Source of the DNA: Flavobacterium oncorhynchi
GTDB lineage: Bacteria; Bacteroidota; Bacteroidia; Flavobacteriales; Flavobacteriaceae
Assembly: GCF_002217355.1 (NCBI RefSeq)
Contig: NZ_MUHA01000025.1
Coordinates: 137,205-180,250, forward strand
Direction: 5' to 3'
Length of the DNA stretch: 43,046 nucleotides
Shown: positions 8,953 through 17,709 of the stretch, one piece after another
Layout: every line of letters begins with the position of its first letter
How positions within the stretch are numbered: position 1 is the first letter of the stretch
The notes under the pieces: generated by a model
The model's database searches: none
What the model was told of the DNA's origin: nothing
The model's input: only the letters and a program-made list of their open reading frames with translations
Made by a program: the position numbers and the translations under genes

Positions 8953-9699
8953 ATGATGCTAATTCGTTATATATCTCAAATAGGAAGATATTTTTTAATG
9001 CTGAAAGAAATTTTTAATAAACAGACCAAATGGCCTGTTATGAAAAAATTAATTTTCAAAGAAATCGATGATTTAATAATAGACTCTCTAGGTATCGTTT
9101 GCTTTATCTCATTTTTTATCGGTGGAGTTGTTGCCATTCAAACGGCATTAAACTTAACTAATCCTTTAATTCCAAAATATTTAATTGGTTTTGCAACTCG
9201 TCAATCTGTGATTTTGGAGTTTGCACCAACTTTTATCTCGGTAATTATGGCTGGAAAAATGGGATCTTACATTACTTCAAGTATTGGAACAATGCGCGTT
9301 ACAGAACAAATTGATGCATTAGAAGTTATGGGAGTTAATTCATTAAACTATCTCGTTTTCCCAAAAATAGTAGCTTTATTAATGTACCCTTTCGTAATTG
9401 GAATTAGTATGTTTTTAGGGATTTTTGGCGGATGGCTTGCTTGTGCATATGGCGGTTTTTCAACAAGTCAAGACTTTATTCAAGGAGCTCAAATGGAATT
9501 TATTCCGTTTCATATTACATATGCTTTTATTAAAACTTTAATTTTTGCAATGCTATTGGCTACAATTCCATCTTTTCATGGATATTATATGAAAGGCGGC
9601 GCATTAGAAGTTGGTAAAGCAAGTACAGTATCATTTGTTTGGACATCTGTTTGTATTATTCTTTTTAATTATATATTAACTCAATTATTATTAGGATAA
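8953..9699 (+). CDS. MlaE-family lipid ABC transporter permease
   Basis: This 248-residue inner membrane protein is a MlaE-type permease. An N-terminal interface helix is followed by five hydrophobic segments. The region around VAIQTALNLTNPLIPKYLIG and GKMGSYITSSIGTMRVTEQIDALEVMGV carries the conserved MlaE motif with TEQIDAL. In the family it forms the membrane core of a phospholipid transporter linking the two membranes. The stop codon overlaps the ATG of the ATPase gene by one base, so the two are co-translated. No MCE-domain (MlaD) gene is in the window. Confidence 0.93.
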   Translation: MMLIRYISQIGRYFLMLKEIFNKQTKWPVMKKLIFKEIDDLIIDSLGIVCFISFFIGGVVAIQTALNLTNPLIPKYLIGFATRQSVILEFAPTFISVIMAGKMGSYITSSIGTMRVTEQIDALEVMGVNSLNYLVFPKIVALLMYPFVIGISMFLGIFGGWLACAYGGFSTSQDFIQGAQMEFIPFHITYAFIKTLIFAMLLATIPSFHGYYMKGGALEVGKASTVSFVWTSVCIILFNYILTQLLLG

Positions 9700-10460
9700 T
9701 GATCGAAGTAAAAAACATAGAAAAATCATTTGGTGACAGTAAAGTTTTAAAAGGCGTTTCGACGGTTTTTGAAACTGGAAAGACAAACTTGATTATCGGA
9801 CAAAGTGGTTCTGGAAAAACTGTTTTATTAAAAACTCTACTAGGAATTCACACACCAGATTCGGGCGCAATTGAATTTGACGGACGTGTTTATTCTGAAT
9901 TAAATCCAGATGAAAAAAGAGAACTAAGAACTGAAATAGGAATGGTTTTTCAAGGAAGCGCCTTATTTGACTCGATGACTGTTGAGGAAAACGTTGCTTT
10001 CCCGCTAAAAATGTTCACTAACAATAACAAAGCGCAAATCCAAGAACGTGTTGATTTTGTTTTAGAAAGAGTAAACTTAGTCGATGCTCATAAAAAATTG
10101 CCTTCTGAGATTTCTGGAGGAATGCAGAAACGTGTAGCTATTGCACGCGCTATTGTAAACAATCCGAAATATTTATTTTGTGATGAACCCAATTCAGGTT
10201 TAGATCCAAATACCTCAACATTGATTGATAATTTGATTAAGGAAATTACAGAGGAGTATAATATTACGACTGTAATTAATACACACGACATGAACTCGGT
10301 AATGGAAATTGGCGAGAATATTGTTTTCTTAAAAAAAGGATTAAAAGCGTGGCAGGGAACTAAAGAAGAGATTTTTAGAACAGACAATAAAGATATTGTC
10401 AAATTTGTTTACTCTTCTAATCTGTTTAAAAAAGTAAGAGAAGCTTATTTGAAAGGCTAA
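9699..10460 (+). CDS. MlaF-like ABC transporter ATPase
   Basis: This 253-residue ATPase powers the MlaE-type permease. Walker A is GQSGSGKT at residues 34-41, the signature is ISGGMQKRVAIARAI, and Walker B is LFCDEPNSGLDP, followed by the switch histidine in NTHDMNSV. The SGGMQKR signature is characteristic of the MlaF group. Its ATG overlaps the permease stop codon by one base (TAATG). A symmetrical terminator follows, so the transcription unit ends here. Confidence 0.93.
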   Translation: MIEVKNIEKSFGDSKVLKGVSTVFETGKTNLIIGQSGSGKTVLLKTLLGIHTPDSGAIEFDGRVYSELNPDEKRELRTEIGMVFQGSALFDSMTVEENVAFPLKMFTNNNKAQIQERVDFVLERVNLVDAHKKLPSEISGGMQKRVAIARAIVNNPKYLFCDEPNSGLDPNTSTLIDNLIKEITEEYNITTVINTHDMNSVMEIGENIVFLKKGLKAWQGTKEEIFRTDNKDIVKFVYSSNLFKKVREAYLKG

Positions 10461-10480
10461 AAAAGCTTTACAATATCAAT

Positions 10481-10530
10481 AAATCCCAAATTCCAAGCTG
10501 TTTAAAATTGGAATTTGGGATTTCTCTTTT
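10481..10530. terminator. Bidirectional terminator between mlaF-like and sprT-like genes
   Basis: AAATCCCAAATTCCA at 10481-10495 pairs with TGGAATTTGGGATTT at 10509-10523, followed by a T-rich tract. It lies between convergent genes and may serve both. Confidence 0.75.
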
Positions 10531-10541
10531 TATTTAAATTA

Positions 10542-11138
10542 TTAATCTATCAGCTCTACTTCGGCATTTGGATTAAAAAGATAAGTCTTTCCAGAGCTTA
10601 TTTCTATACATTCGAATCGTTTGGTTCTAACGGCAAGTTTCTTAAAGATTTTACCATTTTTTATTCGAAAAACGCTTCCGTACGGTATTTCAAAAACATA
10701 ATTCTTATCACTTGCAGAATCATATTGCTTTAAAGCCAAAGACAAAGTCGTATCTGTATCACTGCTTGCTGATGGATTTTTAAAATGTCTCGCTAATAAC
10801 GGCAGTAATTGACTTGGAAATATTTCTGGTCTGATAAATGGAACCATTGTTCTTTGAAAGGTGTATTTCCATTCGTTGCCGTGCGGTTTTATATTTCGCC
10901 CAAATTTTTCGAATGCAACCAAATGCGAAATCTCATGAATTAAGGTGATCAAAAACCTGTATTTGTTTAAGCTTGCATTAACTGTGATTTCATGTTTGCC
11001 ACTAGGTCCACGTCTGTAATCTCCATGCCGCGTTTGACGTTCATTGACAATTTTCAAATGAACCTGATTGGATACAATCAAATCAAAAACAGGCTTTACA
11101 GCGTGTTCTGGAATATATTTTGCTAAAGTTTCGCTCAA
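10542..11138 (-). CDS. SprT-like zinc-binding domain protein
   Basis: This 198-residue protein carries the SprT-like metalloprotease core. HEISH at residues 68-72 supplies two zinc ligands and the catalytic glutamate, and H86 in IKPHGNEWK fits the third ligand position. The C-terminal half lacks an obvious four-cysteine zinc ribbon; it has a strand-rich segment instead (GSVFRIKNGKIFKKLAVRTKRFEC). In eukaryotes related SprT proteins (Spartan) cleave DNA-protein crosslinks, but the bacterial role is poorly defined. It is predicted cytosolic and transcribed away from the SDR gene. Confidence 0.82.
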   Translation of the reverse strand: MSETLAKYIPEHAVKPVFDLIVSNQVHLKIVNERQTRHGDYRRGPSGKHEITVNASLNKYRFLITLIHEISHLVAFEKFGRNIKPHGNEWKYTFQRTMVPFIRPEIFPSQLLPLLARHFKNPSASSDTDTTLSLALKQYDSASDKNYVFEIPYGSVFRIKNGKIFKKLAVRTKRFECIEISSGKTYLFNPNAEVELID

Positions 11139-11214
11139 TTTAGGTTAAATGTTATTTGTTAAACGTCAAAAGTTCATTTCTATTTGAATCTGGAATTTAA
11201 CTATTGAAATTTTC

Positions 11215-11892
11215 CTATGGATTAGTTGAAGAAACCTCCAATACCTTTCCGTTAAAATACTTATTTCCGTTGAGTGTAAAATCATAAATGTATGTCGCCA
11301 TTCCTTCGGCAGAAATTGGCGCTTGATAACCTGGAAAAGCCTCATTCAGCATTTCTGTTTGAACAGAACCTAAAGCCAGCACATTAAATGAAATACCGCG
11401 TTCTTTATATTCTTCAGCCAGCAATTCGCTTAAAGTAATTACGGCACCTTTACTTGAACTATAAGCTGCCAAACCAGCAAACTTAAGACTTCCTCTAACG
11501 CCTCCAATTGAACTGATGGTTACAACATGACTTCCTTTTTGCAAATATGGCAGGCAAACTCTTGTAAGGTTTGCAACTGCAAAAACATTTACTTTATAAA
11601 TACTTTCAAAATCGGCTTGAGTAGTTTCTGCAAAAGGCTTCAAAACTAAAGTTCCTGCGTTATGAACTAAGGCATCCACTTTTTTCCACGTCGAAGAAAT
11701 AAAATGCTCTACTTCCTGTAAAGCAGTTTCATCTGCTAAGTCGATTGATAAGCAAGTTACATTTTCATGCTCTAAAAGCGCTTTTGGTGTTTTTCTAGAA
11801 ATAGCTAAAACCTGATTTCCAGCATTTGCAAACAGTAAAGCCAGTTCATAACCAATTCCTCTACTCGTTCCTGTAACAATAATATTTTTCAT
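11215..11892 (-). CDS. Short-chain dehydrogenase/reductase
   Basis: This 225-residue classical SDR oxidoreductase has the cofactor loop TGTSRGIG at residues 7-14, NAG at 78-80, an active-site serine around 127-128 in ISSIGG, and the catalytic YSSSK with Y144 and K148. It uses NAD(P)H on an unknown carbonyl or alcohol. Predicted cytosolic. The gene sits 35 bases downstream of the M28 peptidase gene on the same strand, so it could be co-transcribed, although the functions do not obviously match. Confidence 0.9.
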   Translation of the reverse strand: MKNIIVTGTSRGIGYELALLFANAGNQVLAISRKTPKALLEHENVTCLSIDLADETALQEVEHFISSTWKKVDALVHNAGTLVLKPFAETTQADFESIYKVNVFAVANLTRVCLPYLQKGSHVVTISSIGGVRGSLKFAGLAAYSSSKGAVITLSELLAEEYKERGISFNVLALGSVQTEMLNEAFPGYQAPISAEGMATYIYDFTLNGNKYFNGKVLEVSSTNP

Positions 11893-11927
11893 AAAGCAAA
11901 AATAAACAAATACAATAGAAAGAAAGA

Positions 11928-12905
11928 CTATTTATTCATTGTAATTTCTTCAGTTGGAGTTACTGCAATTTTTGTTACAGCAGGTAAAAACTCTTGAATA
12001 AATGAAGTAATATGAGGAACATCCATTACTTTGAACTCATCAGAAACATGGTGATAAAACTCAAAATTTTCAAAATCAAAAGTACTTATAGATTGACATG
12101 GCTTCTTGAACACTTCATAAAACGAGTAGTTATCTGATCTATAGAATAATTCGTATTCAGCTTCTTTTGGCAGGAATCCAATTGTTTTTTTACCAGTATA
12201 TTGATTAATTTTCTCCGCCATATTCGATTTATCAAAACCGGTGACATAAGCCAAATAATCACGTTTCATAGGAACTCCTATCATTTCTATATTTAATTGT
12301 GTGTAGAGATTAAAATTTTGCTTTTTCAGTTTTTGAACTAAACTTTTTGAACCAAGCAATCCCTTTTCTTCGCCGGCAAAAAACACAATTAAAATGCTTC
12401 TTTTATTCGATTTTGTTTCGGCAAAGTATTTAGCCATTTGCGCAACAGCAGTTACACCAGAAGCATCATCATTTGCACCATTATTTATAATGTCCGCTTG
12501 TTGTTTTTTCTCGATCCCAATATGATCGTAATGTGCACTTAGAACAACATATTCATTTTTTAACGCTGGATCTGTTCCTTCAAGAACGCCGACAATATTA
12601 AAAGCTGGAGATTTAAAATTTGTCAAAGTATCTCGATATGTTTTAAAATACGGTTTGACATTGTTCTTTTTAAGAAAATCTTCTAAAAAAACAGCCGCTT
12701 TTTCGATTCCTTTTGTCCCAGTTTCTCGTCCTTCCATTTCATCTGAAGAAAGATATTCTAAAAAATTTGAAACTTCATTTTGATTGACTTTATAAGTAAC
12801 TTCAATAGGTTTAGAATCTGATTTTGATTTTTTCTCGCTTACTGCAGTCGGGTTTGTTTTACAGGCAAAAAAAATAAATGGCAAAAGAAAGTAGAGTTTT
12901 TTCAT
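11928..12905 (-). CDS. M28-family metallopeptidase lipoprotein
   Basis: This 325-residue protein is a predicted lipoprotein: the signal MKKLYFLLPFIFFACKT ends in a lipobox with Cys15. The M28 aminopeptidase zinc motifs are in order: SAHYDHIG, NNGANDDASGVTAV and FFAGEEKGLLGS. A later Asp/His region (RSDNYSFYEVFKKPCQS and FYHHVSDE) completes the two-metal site. It probably trims peptides in the periplasm or at the outer membrane. The 248 bases upstream to 13153 are AT-rich, and I see no clear site there. Confidence 0.9.
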   Translation of the reverse strand: MKKLYFLLPFIFFACKTNPTAVSEKKSKSDSKPIEVTYKVNQNEVSNFLEYLSSDEMEGRETGTKGIEKAAVFLEDFLKKNNVKPYFKTYRDTLTNFKSPAFNIVGVLEGTDPALKNEYVVLSAHYDHIGIEKKQQADIINNGANDDASGVTAVAQMAKYFAETKSNKRSILIVFFAGEEKGLLGSKSLVQKLKKQNFNLYTQLNIEMIGVPMKRDYLAYVTGFDKSNMAEKINQYTGKKTIGFLPKEAEYELFYRSDNYSFYEVFKKPCQSISTFDFENFEFYHHVSDEFKVMDVPHITSFIQEFLPAVTKIAVTPTEEITMNK

Positions 12906-13153
12906 AAATGATGATTTAGATTTCTAAAGAAGACTGGTTAAAATACGTTTTTAATATCTGTTGCTTTTTTAAGACAAAAAAAGATATTGCATACTTTGAA
13001 AATTGGCCTGTGTTTTGAAAATCAACTTGTAAAATTATAATCAAATAAGCGTTTCAAAAAACAGCTGTCAAAGTTCCTGCAATATACTACTATTTTAACT
13101 TTTTTTCAATTGCAATCTACTTTCTGTTAAGTAAATATAAATTCAGATGGATT

Positions 13154-14188
13154 TCAAAAATTTACGATCTTATTGTTTTGAAGTACATGAAGTTTATATT
13201 CTTGCATTCCAACTTTATAATCTAAATATGGAACTCCCATTTTATGATTCTGAGCACTTATTTCGTACATATAGGTAATATGCTTGGCAAGTTCTCTCCA
13301 GGCAAACCAAACAGAATGTTTGGGATCGTAAATATGAGTTGGCTCACTTGCAGCTCCGTTAAGTTCTACTATTTGAAATTTTTCACCTTTCTCTAATTCT
13401 TCAAATGTGTTGTACATGATATCAAAACGTCCATAATAAAACTCTGGAATCTGAGCTGCTATTTCATTAATCATTTCGGTTAATTTTGGAGTGATTAAAT
13501 CACTTCCGTCAAGAAATTTAGCTCCTCGCGCATGATTTCCAAACGGAACTAAATTTGCGACTTCTCCATTTTGTAAAATGCGCTGCAACTGCTCGCCATA
13601 TTCTTCTTTTAAAACTTCAAACTGAATCTGAAATCTTGGCGTTTTATATATCAATTCTTCAATCGTCGAAACTCCATCGCCTATAACATTCAAAAATTCT
13701 TTAGAAACAATTCCAGTTATTTTTCCCTTCTTTTGTGATGGATAACGTACATAAAACACTCCAACTTCATTTTTAAATGGAATTAAATCTTGAATTAAAA
13801 AATCAAAGTTTGCTTTGTCGGCATATCTTTTCAATTCTGAAACTGTTTTAATCAATTTTACTCCAGAACCACGAAGACCAATGTCTGGTTTGGCAATTAA
13901 AGGAAAACAAACTTCATGTTCGATTATAGTACTTACAATCTTTTTTAAATCTGTATTTTCCTTAATTAAAATTGTTTTGGGATAATGCTTTTTAGGAAGT
14001 GAATCATAAATCCTCTTTTTGCTTTCCATCAAAAAGCCACCATTTTTAATTCTAGGATTTGAGGCATTAAAGAAGAAAACAGATCTTGCTTTAATTGCAT
14101 AATAGGCCCAAAGAAAATAGATGGGAAAGTACAAAACCTGAAACGGCCAATACTCCCAATTTGTAATTTTATGAAAAAAGAGTTTCAT
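13154..14188 (-). CDS. ATP-grasp domain protein
   Basis: This 344-residue protein has an ATP-grasp fold. PLIAKPDIGLRGSGVKLI supplies the ATP-binding lysine and glycine loop, FLIQDLIP the adenine-contact strand, and YGRFDIMYNT followed by FQIVELNGAASEP the Mg-binding acidic and asparagine residues. An N-terminal hydrophobic stretch (residues 11-33) may tether it to the membrane. Such enzymes ligate a carboxylate to an amine or similar group; the resemblance to D-alanine ligases is general and the substrate unknown. It is last in a six-gene operon and follows the NRDE gene by 11 bases. Confidence 0.82.
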   Translation of the reverse strand: MKLFFHKITNWEYWPFQVLYFPIYFLWAYYAIKARSVFFFNASNPRIKNGGFLMESKKRIYDSLPKKHYPKTILIKENTDLKKIVSTIIEHEVCFPLIAKPDIGLRGSGVKLIKTVSELKRYADKANFDFLIQDLIPFKNEVGVFYVRYPSQKKGKITGIVSKEFLNVIGDGVSTIEELIYKTPRFQIQFEVLKEEYGEQLQRILQNGEVANLVPFGNHARGAKFLDGSDLITPKLTEMINEIAAQIPEFYYGRFDIMYNTFEELEKGEKFQIVELNGAASEPTHIYDPKHSVWFAWRELAKHITYMYEISAQNHKMGVPYLDYKVGMQEYKLHVLQNNKIVNF

Positions 14189-14199
14189 CTTTATGTTTT

Positions 14200-14910
14200 T
14201 TAAATACTTATAAAAGAGGTTGAAAAATCTTGTGCGTTTACCAAATCACAATACCTTATTGTTCCTTTATTTTTTATGATTATCACTTGTGTTACACTCA
14301 GCGTTTTTATTGTATTTTCTCTATTGATAATCAAACCATTTCTAGAATCATCACGCTTCGTATAACGATGAAAACCAAAAATTTCTGAAGCCGAAACTTG
14401 ATTTTTATTACCCAAAAAATCAAAAAACCAAGAAGCTCTTTCTTTTCTAATTTGATATGAATATAAAGTTGCAGATGACCAAATGTAATTTTGCAATTCA
14501 TTTAATTGAGTTGTTCTTTTCTTCAAACCATCCCAAATCAATTCGTATAATTTTTGCTGCTGACACAAAATCAAGGTAAACGGTTCTATGTTTTCAAGAT
14601 CAATCAGTTTCCAAAAATCCTTTGGTGATTCGTTAGATATAATCTCCAACGCAATTAATCCCCTGCTTTTCCGATAAGCAAACGAAGAAATATGTTTTTT
14701 AAGCCCTCCGTTTAGGAGTACTAAAACAGTTCCGTATTCATCTACAGCAAACCAAGTTCCTCCAGCTTTAGAATCTTTTGGGTAGGTGACATTTTTACCA
14801 TTGTGGTAATAATTTCTAGGTGAAATTGCTTCTGGCCGAATCACCTTCTCGTCTCGATTTGAAGTTATTATCACAACTCCATTATTATTTACATAACTTA
14901 CTGTGCACAT
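14200..14910 (-). CDS. NRDE/TANGO2-family protein
   Basis: This 236-residue protein begins MCTVSYV and has the family motif TSNRDEK at residues 17-23. It continues with GGTWFAVDEYGTVLVLLNGG, all hallmarks of the NRDE (TANGO2) family. Cys2 after the initiator Met resembles the N-terminal nucleophile position of the Ntn-hydrolase fold. Members in animals and some bacteria have been proposed to move heme, but no ligand can be inferred here. Its start overlaps the DinB gene by 13 bases, so translation is coupled. Confidence 0.88.
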   Translation of the reverse strand: MCTVSYVNNNGVVIITSNRDEKVIRPEAISPRNYYHNGKNVTYPKDSKAGGTWFAVDEYGTVLVLLNGGLKKHISSFAYRKSRGLIALEIISNESPKDFWKLIDLENIEPFTLILCQQQKLYELIWDGLKKRTTQLNELQNYIWSSATLYSYQIRKERASWFFDFLGNKNQVSASEIFGFHRYTKRDDSRNGLIINRENTIKTLSVTQVIIIKNKGTIRYCDLVNAQDFSTSFISI

Positions 14911-15386
14911 TGTTTTCTATATTCAATAGTTGAACGGGCTACTCCAAAATTTTCATCAATCAAAATATTCTCAAATTGTAAAGCAGCCACTTTTATTAAA
15001 GCTTGATGATGAATGCAATGTTCTAAATTATAAAGTAATTCTCGGTAATAAGTGCTCTGAATACTAAGAGCCTGCTCCTCACTTTTCTGTTCTAAGTAAA
15101 TGATTTTGTTTTCGCTTTTCAATCTTGATTTTATTTCAATAAGTGATTCCTTGGCAAATGCGGTTTGGGTTTGAATTTTGTTGTTTCTTTCACGATTATC
15201 ATAATTCAAAACACCACAATCATAACCATTTTCAAGACACTGAAACATTTCGATAATGTGCCTAGTATGCTCACCAATTGTTGCATCACTTAAAGCGACG
15301 CAAGATTTAGAATATTCTTTATCTGAAAGTTGATCTAAGAGATAAATTAATTCGTCTAAACTGTTGTGTATCGATTTTAATAACAT
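14898..15386 (-). CDS. DinB-family four-helix protein
   Basis: This 162-residue protein fits the DinB/YfiT four-helix family, which often binds a metal with three histidines. Candidate ligands lie in TIGEHTRHIIEMF (helix 2) and EHCIHHQALIKVA (late helix). Members include thiol-dependent transferases and many proteins of unknown function. It overlaps the NRDE gene by 13 bases and starts 20 bases after the DoxX gene, inside the six-gene operon. Confidence 0.78.
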   Translation of the reverse strand: MLLKSIHNSLDELIYLLDQLSDKEYSKSCVALSDATIGEHTRHIIEMFQCLENGYDCGVLNYDNRERNNKIQTQTAFAKESLIEIKSRLKSENKIIYLEQKSEEQALSIQSTYYRELLYNLEHCIHHQALIKVAALQFENILIDENFGVARSTIEYRKQCAQ

Positions 15387-15406
15387 AGTTTTTACATTTT
15401 AGAAAA

Positions 15407-15778
15407 TTAAATATTCTGCTTTTTATTAAAGTAAATTAACCCTGCACAACATAATAAAGTAATAATGGCGAGCATAAAAAGAAAACCGTTGTCATTTTGC
15501 ACTTCTATGCCTAGTATAAATAAATGTGATAAAATCGCCGCAATCATAATTATGCATCCGCCCAAAGCACCAATAAATGTTGTTTTGGGAACTAGAATTA
15601 AAATTACGACAAATAACTCTGCAATTCCAGAGCCAATTCTTCCGTAAGGCTCTACCCCTAAGGTCGAAAAAATATAAATACTTTCTGCTGCTGCTCCGAA
15701 TTTAAAAAATAGTGTCTGCAGTAAAATTGCTGCTGCAATAATTCTTAAAACCCATGTTATTTTTTCCAGTTTCATCAC
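15407..15778 (-). CDS. DoxX-like membrane protein
   Basis: This 123-residue protein has four predicted membrane helices. The pattern is LRIIAAAILLQTLFFKFGAA, GSGIAELFVVILILVP, then GALGGCIIMIAAILSHLF and MLAIITLLCCAGLIYF. It matches the DoxX-like superfamily by layout, with the short KF segment after helix 1. The start could be Met1 or Met2 (adjacent codons). It follows the YHS gene by four bases and precedes the DinB gene. In related families DoxX proteins are linked to thiol and redox balance, which fits the peroxiredoxin-like gene at the operon head. Confidence 0.75.
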   Translation of the reverse strand: MMKLEKITWVLRIIAAAILLQTLFFKFGAAAESIYIFSTLGVEPYGRIGSGIAELFVVILILVPKTTFIGALGGCIIMIAAILSHLFILGIEVQNDNGFLFMLAIITLLCCAGLIYFNKKQNI

Positions 15779-15782
15779 ATTT

Positions 15783-16241
15783 TTATTTATTTATTTTTCT
15801 CCAATTATTATCCGCTTTGGCCATCAAACTCGTTTGGTCTTTGTTCCAGCTTTTTAATGTATTATTAAAATAGGCGTTGTAAAACAAGTAAAGTCTGCCT
15901 TCAACAATTTTAAAAGTTTCAGGATTTATTTCAACCTTTTCTCCGCTGCTTCCCATCGCATAAGCACACCATCCGCCATATTGAGGTTCATATTTGGAAG
16001 GGTTTTTCAAGAATGCTTCTTTATTTTGCATTGATGAAAATTTATAGACAACTCCTTGATAAGAAACTGCCAAATCATTTTTTCCTTTAATTGCTTTTCC
16101 TTCATTAAAATACCCAATAGGATCATAACCTTGAATTGCGATTTTATTTTTGAGATTAAACTGATCCACTCGCCTTGTGTCGTTTTGAGCAAATGAAATA
16201 CTCGAAACTAAAATCAATAGTAGTATTGCTGTCTTTTTCAT
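15783..16241 (-). CDS. Exported YHS-domain protein
   Basis: This 152-residue protein starts with a signal peptide (MKKTAILLLILVSSISFAQ), so it is periplasmic or secreted. The YHS domain spans about residues 34-95: KIAIQGYDPIGYF, then YKFSSMQNKEAFLKNPSKYEPQYGGWCAYAM. YHS domains are small modules found in metal-related proteins and on their own; GGWCAYAMG supplies the conserved cysteine. It lies six bases after the peroxiredoxin-like gene and four before the DoxX gene, which suggests a joint role in envelope redox or metal handling. Confidence 0.85.
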   Translation of the reverse strand: MKKTAILLLILVSSISFAQNDTRRVDQFNLKNKIAIQGYDPIGYFNEGKAIKGKNDLAVSYQGVVYKFSSMQNKEAFLKNPSKYEPQYGGWCAYAMGSSGEKVEINPETFKIVEGRLYLFYNAYFNNTLKSWNKDQTSLMAKADNNWRKINK

Positions 16242-16247
16242 TTTCCT

Positions 16248-16844
16248 TTATTTAAAAGTTTTCAGTACCGAAACAAGCAATTCATTTGATATGCGATGTT
16301 TGAAATTTGGAGAAATATATTCGAATAAAATCTCGCCTTCTTCATTGACAATAAATACAGACGGAACTGGCAGAAAACTTTTGTTATCTCCATTAGAATT
16401 TGCATTAATTACTGATTTATAATTTTCCGGGACTTGAAATGCAATTCCCATCGCATTTATAAGCTCTCCTTTAGAGTCAGAAAGCAGTGTATACTTTACC
16501 TTATCTTTTTCCTCTGTTGATTTTAAATTTTTAGGTGCGTCAGAGCTGACTGCTGCGATTTGGTATCCTAAATCCAGTATTTCTTTTTCGGCTTCAGCCA
16601 ATGCCTGCAAATGCATATTACAATACGGACACCAGCCACCGCGATAAAAAACTAAAACTGTTTTTTTCTTTTTAAGTAAATCCGAAATTTTCACATCTGT
16701 ATTTTCAGATGTTTTTAAAGTAGCGTTTGGTATTTTTTCTCCTATTAATAAAGGAGCGATATCTAATGCTGTTTTAGGAACAGTATTTTGAGCATTAACA
16801 GCTGAAATTACAATTGCCAGCACCATAAAAAAGAACTTTTTCAT
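16248..16844 (-). CDS. Exported peroxiredoxin/thioredoxin-like protein
   Basis: This 198-residue protein has a signal peptide (MKKFFFMVLAIVISAVNAQ) followed by an AhpC/TSA thioredoxin fold. The active site is C72-P-Y-C75 in FYRGGWCPYCNMHLQAL, close to the peroxiredoxin-like subfamily with a CxxC site. It probably reduces peroxides or disulfides in the periplasm. It heads the six-gene operon 16844-13154, in which intergenic gaps are 6, 4, 20, an overlap of 13, and 11 bases. A Crp/Fnr-type regulator gene ends 91 bases upstream on the same strand. Confidence 0.88.
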   Translation of the reverse strand: MKKFFFMVLAIVISAVNAQNTVPKTALDIAPLLIGEKIPNATLKTSENTDVKISDLLKKKKTVLVFYRGGWCPYCNMHLQALAEAEKEILDLGYQIAAVSSDAPKNLKSTEEKDKVKYTLLSDSKGELINAMGIAFQVPENYKSVINANSNGDNKSFLPVPSVFIVNEEGEILFEYISPNFKHRISNELLVSVLKTFK

Positions 16845-16935
16845 AATTTTTAATTTTACATCTTATTTGATATTGTAAAATTACTTTAGTCTGAAAAAGC
16901 AAAATGTCAGCTAATTTACACTTAGCTTAAAATAG

Positions 16936-17613
16936 TTATATTTTGGTGATATCCTGAATTATAATTTCTTTTCTGTTATAACTTAATAAATTATTAGATT
17001 CCATTTCATTCAATAAATGTGTGGCGGTCTGCCTAGAAGTACAAATAATTTGTGCAATATCATTTTGTGTCAGATAATTTTCGATCGTAACAACATTCCC
17101 ATTTTTACTGCCTTCTTGCTCTGCCCAGTTTTTTAGAAACTGATACAACCTTGTTTTTGCATCTTTAGAAATTAAATTGGCGTAGCTGTTTTTTACTCGT
17201 TTCATTTTCAAGCCTACAAATTTTGTATACGAAAGTGCCAGCTTGGGATTTTTAAGCAATAAGTCCTCAAAGTCAGACATTAAAAAACTGCAAATTGTCA
17301 CATCGTCTGAAAGGACTTTTGCATATTCTTCATTTTTATCATCCGATTCCAAAGTCAATTCGCCAAATAAATCACCTTTCTGAATAATGTCTTTTATGGT
17401 CTCATTACCCTCATCATCAACAGCAACAATTTTAATATTGCCTTTCTTAAGTAAAAATATACGCGGCAGATCTGAAGTCGAGAAATAAATAATTTCGCCT
17501 TTTGATGCTTTTTTAAAACCGGTAATAATGCACAACTGCTTGATTTGAGCATAACTCAAAGTTCGAAACAGTTTATGATCTCGCAAATACCAATATTTTA
17601 AATCTTCGTACAT
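16936..17613 (-). CDS. Crp/Fnr-family transcription regulator
   Basis: This 225-residue regulator has a cyclic-nucleotide-binding-type beta barrel (about residues 20-135, with KGNIKIVAVDDEGNE and GDLFGELTLES). A long dimer helix and a winged helix-turn-helix follow (LTQNDIAQIICTSRQTATHLLNEME). No N-terminal cysteine cluster for an Fe-S centre is present, so it is not a classical Fnr. I chose the ATG at 17613, since MYEDLKYWYLRDH is the usual beginning; an upstream start would add ten residues. It lies directly upstream of the peroxiredoxin-like operon and may regulate it. Confidence 0.88.
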   Translation of the reverse strand: MYEDLKYWYLRDHKLFRTLSYAQIKQLCIITGFKKASKGEIIYFSTSDLPRIFLLKKGNIKIVAVDDEGNETIKDIIQKGDLFGELTLESDDKNEEYAKVLSDDVTICSFLMSDFEDLLLKNPKLALSYTKFVGLKMKRVKNSYANLISKDAKTRLYQFLKNWAEQEGSKNGNVVTIENYLTQNDIAQIICTSRQTATHLLNEMESNNLLSYNRKEIIIQDITKI

Positions 17614-17652
17614 AAAAAACTTTCTTTTAGTAAAGATAACCAATTAAAAAAG

Positions 17653-17688
17653 AAAACCCTTTCAGACCAAGAAGCCTGAAAGGGTTTT
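17653..17688 (-). terminator. Terminator after acyl-CoA dehydrogenase gene
   Basis: AAAACCCTTTCAG at 17653-17665 pairs with CTGAAAGGGTTTT at 17676-17688. On the minus strand a T-rich tract follows the stem, so it ends the acyl-CoA dehydrogenase transcript before the Crp/Fnr-type gene. Confidence 0.85.
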
Positions 17689-17709
17689 ACTGAAAATATT
17701 ATAAATCTA

